From Bacillota bacterium (GTDB lineage: Bacteria; Bacillota_A; Clostridia; Lachnospirales; Lachnospiraceae): a DNA stretch of 33,367 bases. Numbering within the stretch: position 1 is the stretch's first letter; every line of letters begins with the position of its first letter. Below are positions 24,443 to 31,991 of this stretch, in pieces. The stretch is from assembly GCA_023443925.1 (NCBI GenBank), contig JAEZSL010000083.1:1-33367 (forward strand), in the 5' to 3' direction. A model generated the notes under the pieces. That model ran no database searches and was not told the DNA's origin. It saw only the letters and a list, made by a program, of their open reading frames with translations. A program made the translations under genes and the position numbers.

Positions 24443-25462
24443 CTAGAATTGCTTTAAGAACCTGACATCATTTTCATAAAGCAGCCGCATATCGTCAATT
24501 TCATATTTTAATAAGGCGATACGTTCCAGACCCATACCAAAAGCAAAACCGGAATATTCATTGGGATCGATTCCGCTCATCTTAAGAACTTTCGGATGTA
24601 CCATGCCGCAGCCCAGGATTTCGATCCAGCCGGAACCTTTACAGAAACGACAGCCCTTGCCTCCGCACTTAAAGCAGGTAACGTCCACTTCCGCACTGGG
24701 TTCCGTAAAAGGGAAATGATGAGGCCTGAATTTAACTTTTGTACCTTCCCCGAATAATTGTTTTGCAAATTCTGCAAGAGTTCCTTTTAAGTCTGCAAAG
24801 GTTATATTCTTATCAATAACCAGTCCTTCGATCTGATGGAAACTGGGCGAATGAGTGGCATCTACTTCGTCAGAACGGAATACCCTGCCGGGTGCTATAA
24901 GACGGATGGGCAGTTTGCCTTTTTCCATTTCCCTTACCTGTACGGGAGAGGTCTGGGTTCTGAGTAGAATATCCCCGGTTACATAAAACGTATCCTGTTC
25001 GTCTTTAGCCGGGTGATTTGCCGGAATATTTAAAGCTTCAAAATTATAATAATCGTATTCCACTTCCGGGCCTTCTACTACCTCATAACCCATTCCCACA
25101 AATATTCTCTCTACTTCCTCTAAGGCGACGGAACCTGGATGACGGTGTCCCACCATGGGCTTTTTAGCCGGAAGGGTGACGTCTATGGTTTCTTTTAAGA
25201 TCTGCTCTTCCCTTAATTTCTTTGCAAAGTAATTCTTTTTCTCATCCAGCTTTTCTTCCAGTTTACTTCTGGCTTCATTGACCAGCTGCCCGATTGCCGG
25301 CCTGTCCTCCGGTGCTACATCTTTCATGGATTTCAGAATTTCCGTAAGCTCACCTTTTTTACCTAAAAATGCAACTCTGATTTCGTTTAATTTGTCTAAC
25401 TCTTCCGAAGCTTTTATTTTATCTAAAGCTTCATCCACTATGGCTTTTAATTTTTCCTTCAT
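24443..25462 (-). CDS. pheS: Phenylalanyl-tRNA synthetase alpha subunit
   Basis: The start is the ATG at 25462 (MKEKLKAIVDEALDKI) with AAAGGAG 6 nt upstream; the extra 14 codons of the open frame are leader. At 339 residues it is standard. A coiled N-terminal arm (1-85) is followed by the catalytic core. Class II motif 2 is visible at VDATHSPSFHQIEG and motif 3 at GFAFGMGLERIALLKY. HRHPGSVALEEVERIFVGMGYE marks the start of the core. It forms the catalytic part of PheRS and is controlled by the upstream Phe T-box. Confidence 0.98.
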   Translation of the reverse strand: MKEKLKAIVDEALDKIKASEELDKLNEIRVAFLGKKGELTEILKSMKDVAPEDRPAIGQLVNEARSKLEEKLDEKKNYFAKKLREEQILKETIDVTLPAKKPMVGHRHPGSVALEEVERIFVGMGYEVVEGPEVEYDYYNFEALNIPANHPAKDEQDTFYVTGDILLRTQTSPVQVREMEKGKLPIRLIAPGRVFRSDEVDATHSPSFHQIEGLVIDKNITFADLKGTLAEFAKQLFGEGTKVKFRPHHFPFTEPSAEVDVTCFKCGGKGCRFCKGSGWIEILGCGMVHPKVLKMSGIDPNEYSGFAFGMGLERIALLKYEIDDMRLLYENDVRFLKQF

Positions 25463-25611
25463 GGCTATCTCCTTTCTTAAATGAACCGGTACGGTATTAT
25501 GCATATTGTACCTGCCTCAGGACTCTGGGATATACGGAAAAGCATTTCTGCTCTCCCCGGGACAGTTTTTTACGGCATCCGAAATTTTCATAATTTTCTA
25601 ATAAAATGCAT

Positions 25612-25890
25612 AAAAAAACCGTCCCTGAATATACAGGGACGGATTAAAATATCATACTGATAATACACACCGTATTAGGTGTGTTCCGCGGTACCACCCA
25701 AATTCCTATGAAGTAAGACGAAATAACGCTTACTGCATAAGCACTTTAAGTCGGCGTAACGTGCCTTAACGTCATCTCCTACTGGAATAAGGTTCAAAGA
25801 TGAGGCTCCGGTGGGAAATTCAATAATTATCTGAACTTAAGGAAGCTTTCAGCCGGTGACTTCCTCTCTCTGACAGAAAATAATTATCTC
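25612..25890 (-). promoter_or_regulatory. T-box leader with Phe specifier controlling pheST
   Basis: The conserved T-box sequence TGGGTGGTACCGCGG is at 25700-25686. Stem I starts near 25890 (ATAATTAT paired with ATAATTAT about 60 nt later). It carries AGAGAGGAAG and a GCTGAAAG distal loop, and its 3' side holds AAGTTCAG with TTC (25835-25833) as the specifier, the Phe codon. The terminator is CCGTCCCTG/CAGGGACGG (25642-25619) followed by TTTTTTT to 25612. Uncharged tRNA-Phe should favour the antiterminator and raise pheST expression. Confidence 0.93.
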
Positions 25891-25938
25891 GTATGCATTA
25901 TGCATTGCACCTTCACAGCCTTTTACATATATGATTAC

Positions 25939-25966
25939 ATTTTAGCATATTATTTCCCAATGTCAA
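25939..25966 (-). promoter_or_regulatory. SigA-type promoter of the T-box/pheST transcript
   Basis: On the minus strand TTGACA (25966-25961) is followed after 16 nt by TAAAAT (25944-25939). Transcription would start near 25930, about 40 nt before stem I of the T-box. The -35 lies 9 bp from the edge of the tandem repeat at 25975. Confidence 0.78.
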
Positions 25967-25974
25967 GGGATGAT

Positions 25975-26113
25975 ATACGAAATCTAAAATTTCATGGTAT
26001 AAGAAATCTTAAATTCATAGCATAAGAAATCTTAAATTCATAGAATATGAAATCTTAAATTCATAGCATAAGAAATCTTAAATTCATAGCATAAGAAATC
26101 TTATATTTACGAT
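25975..26113. repeat. 23-bp AT-rich tandem repeat next to the pheST promoter
   Basis: The unit is ATAAGAAATCTTAAATTCAT followed by AGC. Copies at 25999, 26022, 26045, 26068 and 26091 keep an exact 23-bp period. Copies two and three differ by one base or so, the last is degenerate at its end, and a further degenerate copy begins at 25975. There are no spacers. The array ends 9 bp from the -35 hexamer, where an UP element or activator site would act. Confidence 0.9.
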
Positions 26114-26219
26114 ATACAAAACCTTTAATTATCCTAGAGTAAAATTTTTTACTGTTTTTTTGATATATTAATTTATCAAATTTTTTCTTGATATGCTAAT
26201 ATTTCATTTTCTTAATATT
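26114..26219. other. AT-rich spacer after the chemoreceptor-like gene
   Basis: No gene is seen. A weak stem, TTGATA/TATCAA (26159-26178) with T-runs on both sides, could end transcription of the chemoreceptor-like gene, but the stem is short and AT-only. Confidence 0.3.
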
Positions 26220-27782
26220 CTAATATTTTATATTAACAGCTCCATCCTTTATTTCCTCAGCCAGTCTGGCCAGCCGGGCAGATGTGGCAGCAATTAACTC
26301 GACGGATACGGATGCTGCCTCTGTTCCTTCTGTAACAGCGGCAGCATCTGAATTGTCAGCTCCTACCTTAGTTACTTCGGTTACTGTATTCATAGTAAAT
26401 ATATTGGACTGGGAAGTAATCTCATAGACCAAGTCTTTTAAACTATCAACTTTTAACATTAACTCATTCAGATTACTGTATACATCCGCGGTTTCTTCGG
26501 TTACCGGTGCACTCATCGGTTTCTCCGAAAGCTCTGGGGCACTCATTGGCTGCTCTGTAAAATCCGTGGCATTCTCTGGCTTCTCTATACTATCCGGCGC
26601 ACTCCATGGACTTTCTGTAAGTTCCGGGGCACTTCCTGGTTTCTCTGTAAGCTCCGGGGCACTTCCTGGCTTTTCTGTAATTATTTTAGGCGCTAAAACC
26701 GCTTTCTTCCGGCCTTTTCCAAATATATGAAAAGGTTCTACGGTCGCTTCTTCCAAAGATACGCCATCTATATTGGCTGCCTCACTGCTGTCTGAATGGT
26801 CTTTGTTTACAGCATCTGTTTCCAAATCTGCTACCGTAAGCTTTTCTGCCTGGCGTTGGTTTTCTTCTGCAATTGAATTCAGGGTATACATATCCGGATC
26901 AATGATGATTGCTTGTGCATCTTCGGTTACCGGTAACTCCTGTGAATTAACAGTAACATCACCGGATACGATGTCCATGATTTGTTCACTTACTGGTTTT
27001 TTCATTTTAAATATAGAACTTATAAGCATGCCGATCTCTCCTTTATATCTTAGCTGGGATTCATCGGAACTGTCAAATAACAGATCCGGATCAGAGGTTT
27101 CATTTATTAAAGCTATCGCTCTTTCAATTGGTTTCGTAATGGACCGCGTAATCAAAATGCCGCCTGATATGGATGCCAGTATTGCACCTGCGGTCAATAA
27201 GGCCAGGAATCTAAAAGCTTCCTGATCATTCGTGGTATTTTGTTGGTATATAACTTCCGCTTCCTCTATGTTATAGTTTACAAGTTCTTGAACGCTCCTT
27301 TGAAATTCTTCATACGCAGCTTCTCCCGTGGTCCGAAACATTACCGCAGCCTCCACTGCACTGCCATTACCTGAAAACTCACGGATTTTCTCAAACTCAC
27401 TATTCCATTCCTGTACTTTGGCCTGTAACAGATTAAATTGCTTTGATTCAAAGGCATCAAAATTTGTATTTTCGTATTCTGCTAAATCACTTTTTATTGT
27501 ATTAATTCTTCTGTCAATATCCCCACCTATTAACTCCTGTTCAGTAGAATCGGATACCAGCATCAGCTTCATCCCATCGGCAGAATTTTCCCTGGCCTGG
27601 TTCATTACGTCATTTAATAATATAACGGCTCTAAGATTCTGGTTATAGATATTATCCAAAGCAGTGTGGGCATTTTTAGCATAGGTATATCCAACCAGAC
27701 CTACCGTGAAAGTACATCCGGCAAGAAATACGGTGAGTATAACCAGTTTGGTCCGGATTTTTAATTTGTTTAGTATTATCAT
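26220..27782 (-). CDS. Chemoreceptor-like membrane protein lacking a standard signalling domain
   Basis: This 520-residue protein has AAGGAG 8 nt before its ATG. Residues 13-35 and 192-213 are membrane helices enclosing a four-helix-bundle sensor domain (about 36-191) of the 4HB_MCP type. A HAMP-like segment follows (SITKPIERAIALI, 214-265). Instead of long adaptation helices there is an acidic linker, then six ten-residue Pro-rich repeats at 369-428 (pattern TEKPGSAPEL). Residues 453-475 (YEITSQSNIFTMNTVTEVTK) resemble the receptor tip consensus I-x-x-Q-T-N-L-L-A-L-N-A-A-I-E-A-A. A final helix, VELIAATSARLARLAEEI, resembles the end of a receptor. It may be a decayed or repurposed receptor; whether it can contact CheA/CheW is doubtful. 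Confidence 0.75.
   Translation of the reverse strand: MIILNKLKIRTKLVILTVFLAGCTFTVGLVGYTYAKNAHTALDNIYNQNLRAVILLNDVMNQARENSADGMKLMLVSDSTEQELIGGDIDRRINTIKSDLAEYENTNFDAFESKQFNLLQAKVQEWNSEFEKIREFSGNGSAVEAAVMFRTTGEAAYEEFQRSVQELVNYNIEEAEVIYQQNTTNDQEAFRFLALLTAGAILASISGGILITRSITKPIERAIALINETSDPDLLFDSSDESQLRYKGEIGMLISSIFKMKKPVSEQIMDIVSGDVTVNSQELPVTEDAQAIIIDPDMYTLNSIAEENQRQAEKLTVADLETDAVNKDHSDSSEAANIDGVSLEEATVEPFHIFGKGRKKAVLAPKIITEKPGSAPELTEKPGSAPELTESPWSAPDSIEKPENATDFTEQPMSAPELSEKPMSAPVTEETADVYSNLNELMLKVDSLKDLVYEITSQSNIFTMNTVTEVTKVGADNSDAAAVTEGTEAASVSVELIAATSARLARLAEEIKDGAVNIKY
26499..26678 (-). repeat. Six-copy 30-bp coding repeat (Pro-rich decapeptide)
   Basis: The DNA encoding residues 369-428 of the chemoreceptor-like protein is a 30-bp repeat in frame. 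Copies 1 and 2 are almost identical (TEKPGSAPEL twice), while copies 3-6 have diverged (TESPWSAPDS, IEKPENATDF, TEQPMSAPEL, SEKPMSAPVT). Its length is a multiple of three, so copy-number change would keep the frame. Confidence 0.85.
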
Positions 27783-27897
27783 ACTTTTTACTCCTTTTTA
27801 GCATGGTTTACTATGTAATCCGTACTATAATCTTATAATATGCCTGATAAGGTCAAAACGGCCCAATAAGTCCATTATCTTTATAAAAATATTAAAA

Positions 27898-27935
27898 GCG
27901 GTTCCAATGAGATCAATCAACTCTCTTTGAACCGC
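27898..27935 (-). terminator. Terminator-like hairpin upstream of the chemoreceptor-like gene
   Basis: GCGGTTC and GAACCGC form a 7-bp stem enclosing a second GAGA/TCTC stem. On the minus strand it is followed by TTTTAATATTTTT. It lies 116 nt upstream of the chemoreceptor ATG. A possible promoter, TTGACC-N18-GATTAT, lies between the two. The hairpin could therefore be an attenuator, or the end of a short RNA transcribed from the divergent intergenic region. Confidence 0.45.
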
Positions 27936-28110
27936 CAAAATCTGTTATAAATATAATTAAAAGTTTATAAAATTATACACTTCACTGCTAAATAATGGTA
28001 TAATTTTATGAAGTATCCTATAACTAGACTAAGGATACCATAGACTACATATACTAAAATATAATCACAACATTGCACCTTCAGAGTGTTATGTTATGCG
28101 AGGTATCTGA
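27936..28110. promoter_or_regulatory. Divergent intergenic region with extended -10 and dyad ahead of the YihY gene
   Basis: TGGTATAAT (27996-28004) on the plus strand is a perfect extended -10 element with no strong -35. Just downstream, GTATCCT (28013-28019) and AGGATAC (28032-28038) form 7-bp arms around 12 bp, a possible operator or leader hairpin. No small gene is evident. Confidence 0.4.
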
Positions 28111-29055
28111 ATGAATATAGCGATTTCCATTTACAAAATAATACGGGCATTTAACAGGAAAGTGAGAGATGATTTTGTTTCGGCTTTTTCAGCACATGCT
28201 GCTTTTTTTGTCATGATATCTTTCTTTCCCTTTATTATGCTGCTGCTAACCCTGGTCCAGTATCTTCCCATTACGGAGAGTGTACTGATGGAAACCCTGA
28301 CTCAGATTTTTCCAAACAGTATTACTTCCTTGATTATTACCATTGTATCTGAAGTTTATGATCAGGCTTCCGGCACCATAATTTCGATTACCGCTATCTC
28401 GGCCCTTTGGTCGGCTTCCAGAGGAATACTTGCAATCGTAAAAGGACTGAACTCTGTTTACGGAATCAGGGAGACCAGAAGTTACTTTAAACTCCGCCTT
28501 ATCTCATCCGTTTATACCTTCGTGTTTGCTATTATGATGATTATAACCCTGATTATTCTTGTATTCGGCAACCGGCTATATATTTGGATTGAGAGTAAGA
28601 TTCCTCTATTCAGGGATCTTGCCCTTCTTATCATCAGTATGCGCACCATTGCCGGTCTCCTCATCCTGACCATCTTCTTTTTACTTTTGTACATCGTAAT
28701 TCCCAACCGGTCTACAAAAGTATATAAAGAACTTCCCGGAGCACTGGTATCTGCAGCCGGATGGATGGTATTTTCTTATTTATTTTCATTTTACATCGAT
28801 AATATGAGCAATTATTCCAGGATGTACGGAAGCCTTACTGCCATTGTTCTCTTTATGCTCTGGTTTTATTTCTGTATGCACATTCTTTTCATAGGCGGAG
28901 AAATTAATGTGGTTCTCTCCTCGGGTGATCTCATGTATTATCTGAAATACCTTTTTAAACATAGAAAAGAATATAAATATAAAAATAAACAGGGTGAAGA
29001 AAGAGTCCATATGTTGGAGGATTCACCTCCTCCCTCCCGTAAACCAAAGCAATAA
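28111..29055 (+). CDS. YihY/BrkB-family integral membrane protein
   Basis: This 314-residue protein has GAGGT 6 nt before its ATG. It follows the YihY/virulence-factor-BrkB pattern: a cytosolic start, then FVSAFSAHAAFFVMISFFPFI in the first membrane helix. LWSASRGILAIVKGLNSVYG comes next, and a later SYLFSFYIDNMSNYSRMYGS segment precedes the last helices. It ends in a basic cytosolic tail. About six membrane helices are expected. The family was once annotated as RNase BN, which is not supported; its biochemical role is unknown. It is transcribed divergently from the chemoreceptor-like gene and convergently with the SpoIID-like gene. Confidence 0.92.
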   Translation: MNIAISIYKIIRAFNRKVRDDFVSAFSAHAAFFVMISFFPFIMLLLTLVQYLPITESVLMETLTQIFPNSITSLIITIVSEVYDQASGTIISITAISALWSASRGILAIVKGLNSVYGIRETRSYFKLRLISSVYTFVFAIMMIITLIILVFGNRLYIWIESKIPLFRDLALLIISMRTIAGLLILTIFFLLLYIVIPNRSTKVYKELPGALVSAAGWMVFSYLFSFYIDNMSNYSRMYGSLTAIVLFMLWFYFCMHILFIGGEINVVLSSGDLMYYLKYLFKHRKEYKYKNKQGEERVHMLEDSPPPSRKPKQ

Positions 29056-29113
29056 GAGATATCATTTTAAGCTACAATAATATCATCTTTGTAATAAATG
29101 TTCCTGTAACTAA

Positions 29114-29149
29114 ATTGAGGTGTTGTCATACAACACCTCAATCTTTTTA
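29114..29149 (+). terminator. Rho-independent terminator after the YihY-family gene
   Basis: ATTGAGGTGTTG pairs perfectly with CAACACCTCAAT (12 bp, 5-nt loop), followed by CTTTTTAT on the plus strand. The minus strand has only a short TTT after the stem, so it may weakly end the convergent SpoIID-like transcript as well. Confidence 0.92.
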
Positions 29150-29216
29150 TGTAATGGGATTTAGAACTCAAAAATCAATCTTAATACTGTTTTTGGTCTT
29201 CTACCTTATTTCGTAC

Positions 29217-31694
29217 TTAATAAATATAAGCGATATCTACTCCCGCATAGTAATGTTTCAGTATTTCTTCATAATCCTTACCGGAATCTGCCATAGCTTT
29301 GACCCCATTCTGGCTCATACCTACTCCATGACCATAGCCGCCTCCATGAAAGGTAATGCTCTTATCCTTTTTATCCATAATAAAAAATGCACTGGGCAGC
29401 ATACTTAAGTTGGAAGCCGTACTCTTATCCTGCCTGATTACTTCATCTGCAATGGGTGCAAGAAGAGTTCTGATATTATATTCGGACTGTACCTTAACCG
29501 TACATTCTGAGCCCACCAGGATAATTGAAGATAATATACCGCTTTTTTCTCTTTTCCCTACCAGTATATCCTTTACCGTACCGACAGTACTTACCGGCCT
29601 GCTGTCATATTTCGGGTTGTCATTCACTTTTCCTCCCACCAGGGTTTGTATTAAGTCCGGATTGGCCTTATAACGGCTAGCCAGGCTTTTATCAATGGAT
29701 TTTTTTAAATCCTCCTTTTGAATCGTTACATTCCAGCGGTACCAGGCAAATTCACTGTCGTACGTATCTTCCGGAGGACTTATTATAAACTTTTTAAAGG
29801 CAGCCTCGGAAGACAAGTTACTGCTATCCGGTGAACCCGCAGAAGCATATACCGCTTCTCCGTCAACTACCTCGTAGGTCGTCTGCAGTTTACCAAGAAG
29901 GTAATCGGCACTGCTCACCCCTCCCCATACTTCCTTCAGAGATGCCGTATGACCGCTTGAGGTTGAAAAATAGTATGCAGTTATAACTTCATCCTTATAT
30001 TCAATTACTTTTCCGTATGTATCTTTTACTGCAAGTATGGTATTCTCATCTTCCGGAATATTATTATATACCTGGTAATTAACGCTGTCATCCACATGAG
30101 CTCCGAATTCACTGTAACCATTGGCAAAAAGCTGGTTATAAGCATAGCTTCTGGCACAGATCGCTTGAACTTTCAAAGCCTCCAGCCCGTAACTTGACGG
30201 CATCTCACTTGGTATTACCGCATATAAATATTCCTCTATGGGAAGTTCATTAATTACAATTAACCCGTCTTTTGCTGTTTCGATTTCCATGGTTCCCCGG
30301 TAAGATGGATTACCACTGGAACGTTTTACAGATAACAGCTGTATTTTACCGTTTTCCGACTTGGATTCGATTCTGAGCCTTCCTTCTTTAAACAGTTTAT
30401 TATCCGTTTTAAGTGTAATTTTTTGGCCGGCTTTATAGGATTTTACTACATCCCCGGCCTTTAGGGTGTAATCCTTATCCGATGTTATTTTGACCGAATC
30501 ATGATATATGTCCGCATAATTATTGGTCTTAATCAGTACACGGATATCCTTTGCTTTAATTGTTTCTTTTATTAAAGCTGCTACAATCTTACCGTCGGCT
30601 ACTACAAAATCTGTTGCCTCGTAACCGACCAGAATACTGTTGGTCACCTCCATAGACATCTCACCGTATATTTTGTAGATCTTATAATATTGATCCAGAT
30701 CAACTTTACCATAGCCGTCTATTTCAATAAAATCCTTATTGGCAACCAGTACTTTGCCACCTATTTTATCTGGTTTTATGCTTATTTTTGTAATGACTCC
30801 GTCCTGAACCACAAGATCGCCAATCTGGCTCTTAATTTCGGTGGATAATTTATATTTGGTTTTAAAATCCCGGTTTACATCATTCAGGAATACGGATACG
30901 GTGCTGTCTGATCCGGTTGTAATAAAAACATTATGAAGGGTAGTTTCCTCAGCCGAACTATCTTTCACATACACAATATTATTACCGCTTACATAAGCAG
31001 TAATTCTCCGGTCTACATAATCCTCTAAACGGAACCGGTTATCCTGAATATATGAGCGGCCTTCCTGGCTGTTTTTGTCAGCATCGGATTCGGCAGTACC
31101 AGTTGTATAATTTAACATGCCTCCTGTATATAAGCTGTCATAACTTATAACATCCCGATATGTATAATCCCCCTGATCCGTAACCGCGGTGTATTCCGTA
31201 TCAGGTTCGGAATCAGCGGGTTTTCCAATGATAAATATGGTTTTTTCCGTTACCGGTGCCTGATCCTCTTTAAAAGTAAGAAGAATATTCTCATACAGAT
31301 TTAAGAATTCCTCAACAAGTACAGGGTTATCTTCCGGCTCCTGCTGCATGTCAAAGAAGAGATTTGCTGCGGCACTGGCTTTATCTATATCCAGTTCGTT
31401 GCAGATAAGCTCAAACACCGAATTTAATTTGCCAAAGGCTAAATAGGAGTCATTTGCAGCCTCTGTATCTTCTGTGATACCAAGTGTCTCCTTCAGCTGA
31501 TCCTTATTCACGCCAAGAAAACCAAGCAGTCGTAAAGCTTCCGCCTCCGTCATCAGGTTCCCCTCCCGAGCTGTCGTCTCCTGCCCCAGCTTAACTACTT
31601 CCTTGTCCTGTTTCAACTGATTATAAACACTTTTTCCAAATAAAATAATAAGTATACCGATACAAATACCCATCAGCCATAATTTTTTTTTCAT
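29217..31694 (-). CDS. SpoIID/LytB-domain protein with long N-terminal region
   Basis: The start is the ATG at 31694, with AGGTGG upstream; a GTG three codons earlier overlaps that site. The 825-residue protein has an N-terminal membrane anchor (LWLMGICIGILIILFG). The following 430 residues have no domain I recognise. The C-terminal part (about 465-825) is a SpoIID/LytB domain: YRGTMEIETAKDGLIVIN, then ELPIEEYLYAVIPSEMPSSY with the predicted catalytic Glu497, then ALKVQAICARSYA. The final glycine-rich motif is HGGGYGHGVGMSQNGVKAMA. SpoIID is a lytic transglycosylase acting on denuded peptidoglycan, usually about 340 residues. The greater length and position suggest a vegetative wall enzyme rather than the sporulation protein. 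Confidence 0.87.
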   Translation of the reverse strand: MKKKLWLMGICIGILIILFGKSVYNQLKQDKEVVKLGQETTAREGNLMTEAEALRLLGFLGVNKDQLKETLGITEDTEAANDSYLAFGKLNSVFELICNELDIDKASAAANLFFDMQQEPEDNPVLVEEFLNLYENILLTFKEDQAPVTEKTIFIIGKPADSEPDTEYTAVTDQGDYTYRDVISYDSLYTGGMLNYTTGTAESDADKNSQEGRSYIQDNRFRLEDYVDRRITAYVSGNNIVYVKDSSAEETTLHNVFITTGSDSTVSVFLNDVNRDFKTKYKLSTEIKSQIGDLVVQDGVITKISIKPDKIGGKVLVANKDFIEIDGYGKVDLDQYYKIYKIYGEMSMEVTNSILVGYEATDFVVADGKIVAALIKETIKAKDIRVLIKTNNYADIYHDSVKITSDKDYTLKAGDVVKSYKAGQKITLKTDNKLFKEGRLRIESKSENGKIQLLSVKRSSGNPSYRGTMEIETAKDGLIVINELPIEEYLYAVIPSEMPSSYGLEALKVQAICARSYAYNQLFANGYSEFGAHVDDSVNYQVYNNIPEDENTILAVKDTYGKVIEYKDEVITAYYFSTSSGHTASLKEVWGGVSSADYLLGKLQTTYEVVDGEAVYASAGSPDSSNLSSEAAFKKFIISPPEDTYDSEFAWYRWNVTIQKEDLKKSIDKSLASRYKANPDLIQTLVGGKVNDNPKYDSRPVSTVGTVKDILVGKREKSGILSSIILVGSECTVKVQSEYNIRTLLAPIADEVIRQDKSTASNLSMLPSAFFIMDKKDKSITFHGGGYGHGVGMSQNGVKAMADSGKDYEEILKHYYAGVDIAYIY

Positions 31695-31796
31695 AAACTC
31701 CACCTGTATATTTCCATGCCAAGATTGTTACGGTGCGGGATTATCTACCTGCATTGAAGTGATCTAAGCATTTTTGCTTACTGCTTGTATTACAAT

Positions 31797-31825
31797 TATA
31801 TACGTGGTATTTAAGAATATGTCAA
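31797..31825 (-). promoter_or_regulatory. SigA-type promoter of the SpoIID-like gene
   Basis: TTGACA (31825-31820) and TATATA (31802-31797) are 17 bp apart on the minus strand. TATAAT also lies 2 bp further downstream. The leader is about 100 nt. Confidence 0.75.
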
Positions 31826-31929
31826 CAATTTTGCCTGGGTAATATTTACCACAAAGGTACGAAAAAAACAAATAAATAGACACAATTTCCTAGCAGAATC
31901 CGACACGAAAATCCTATGAAATGATAAAC

Positions 31930-31965
31930 CTGCCGGAACTAATCTGATAACAGATGTTCCGGCAG
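31930..31965 (-). terminator. Stem-loop terminator after the DUF4340 gene
   Basis: CTGCCGGAAC pairs with GTTCCGGCAG, with an inner ATCTG/CAGAT stem. The minus-strand sequence after it (GTTTATCATTTC) has a weak T-tract, so termination may be incomplete. It starts 27 nt past the stop codon. Confidence 0.7.
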
Positions 31966-31991
31966 GCATACGTTCCCGATAGAATTATTAT

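Noticed and set aside
25975..26113. CRISPR array
   Set aside because: The 23-bp units are contiguous, with no spacers and no cas genes nearby.
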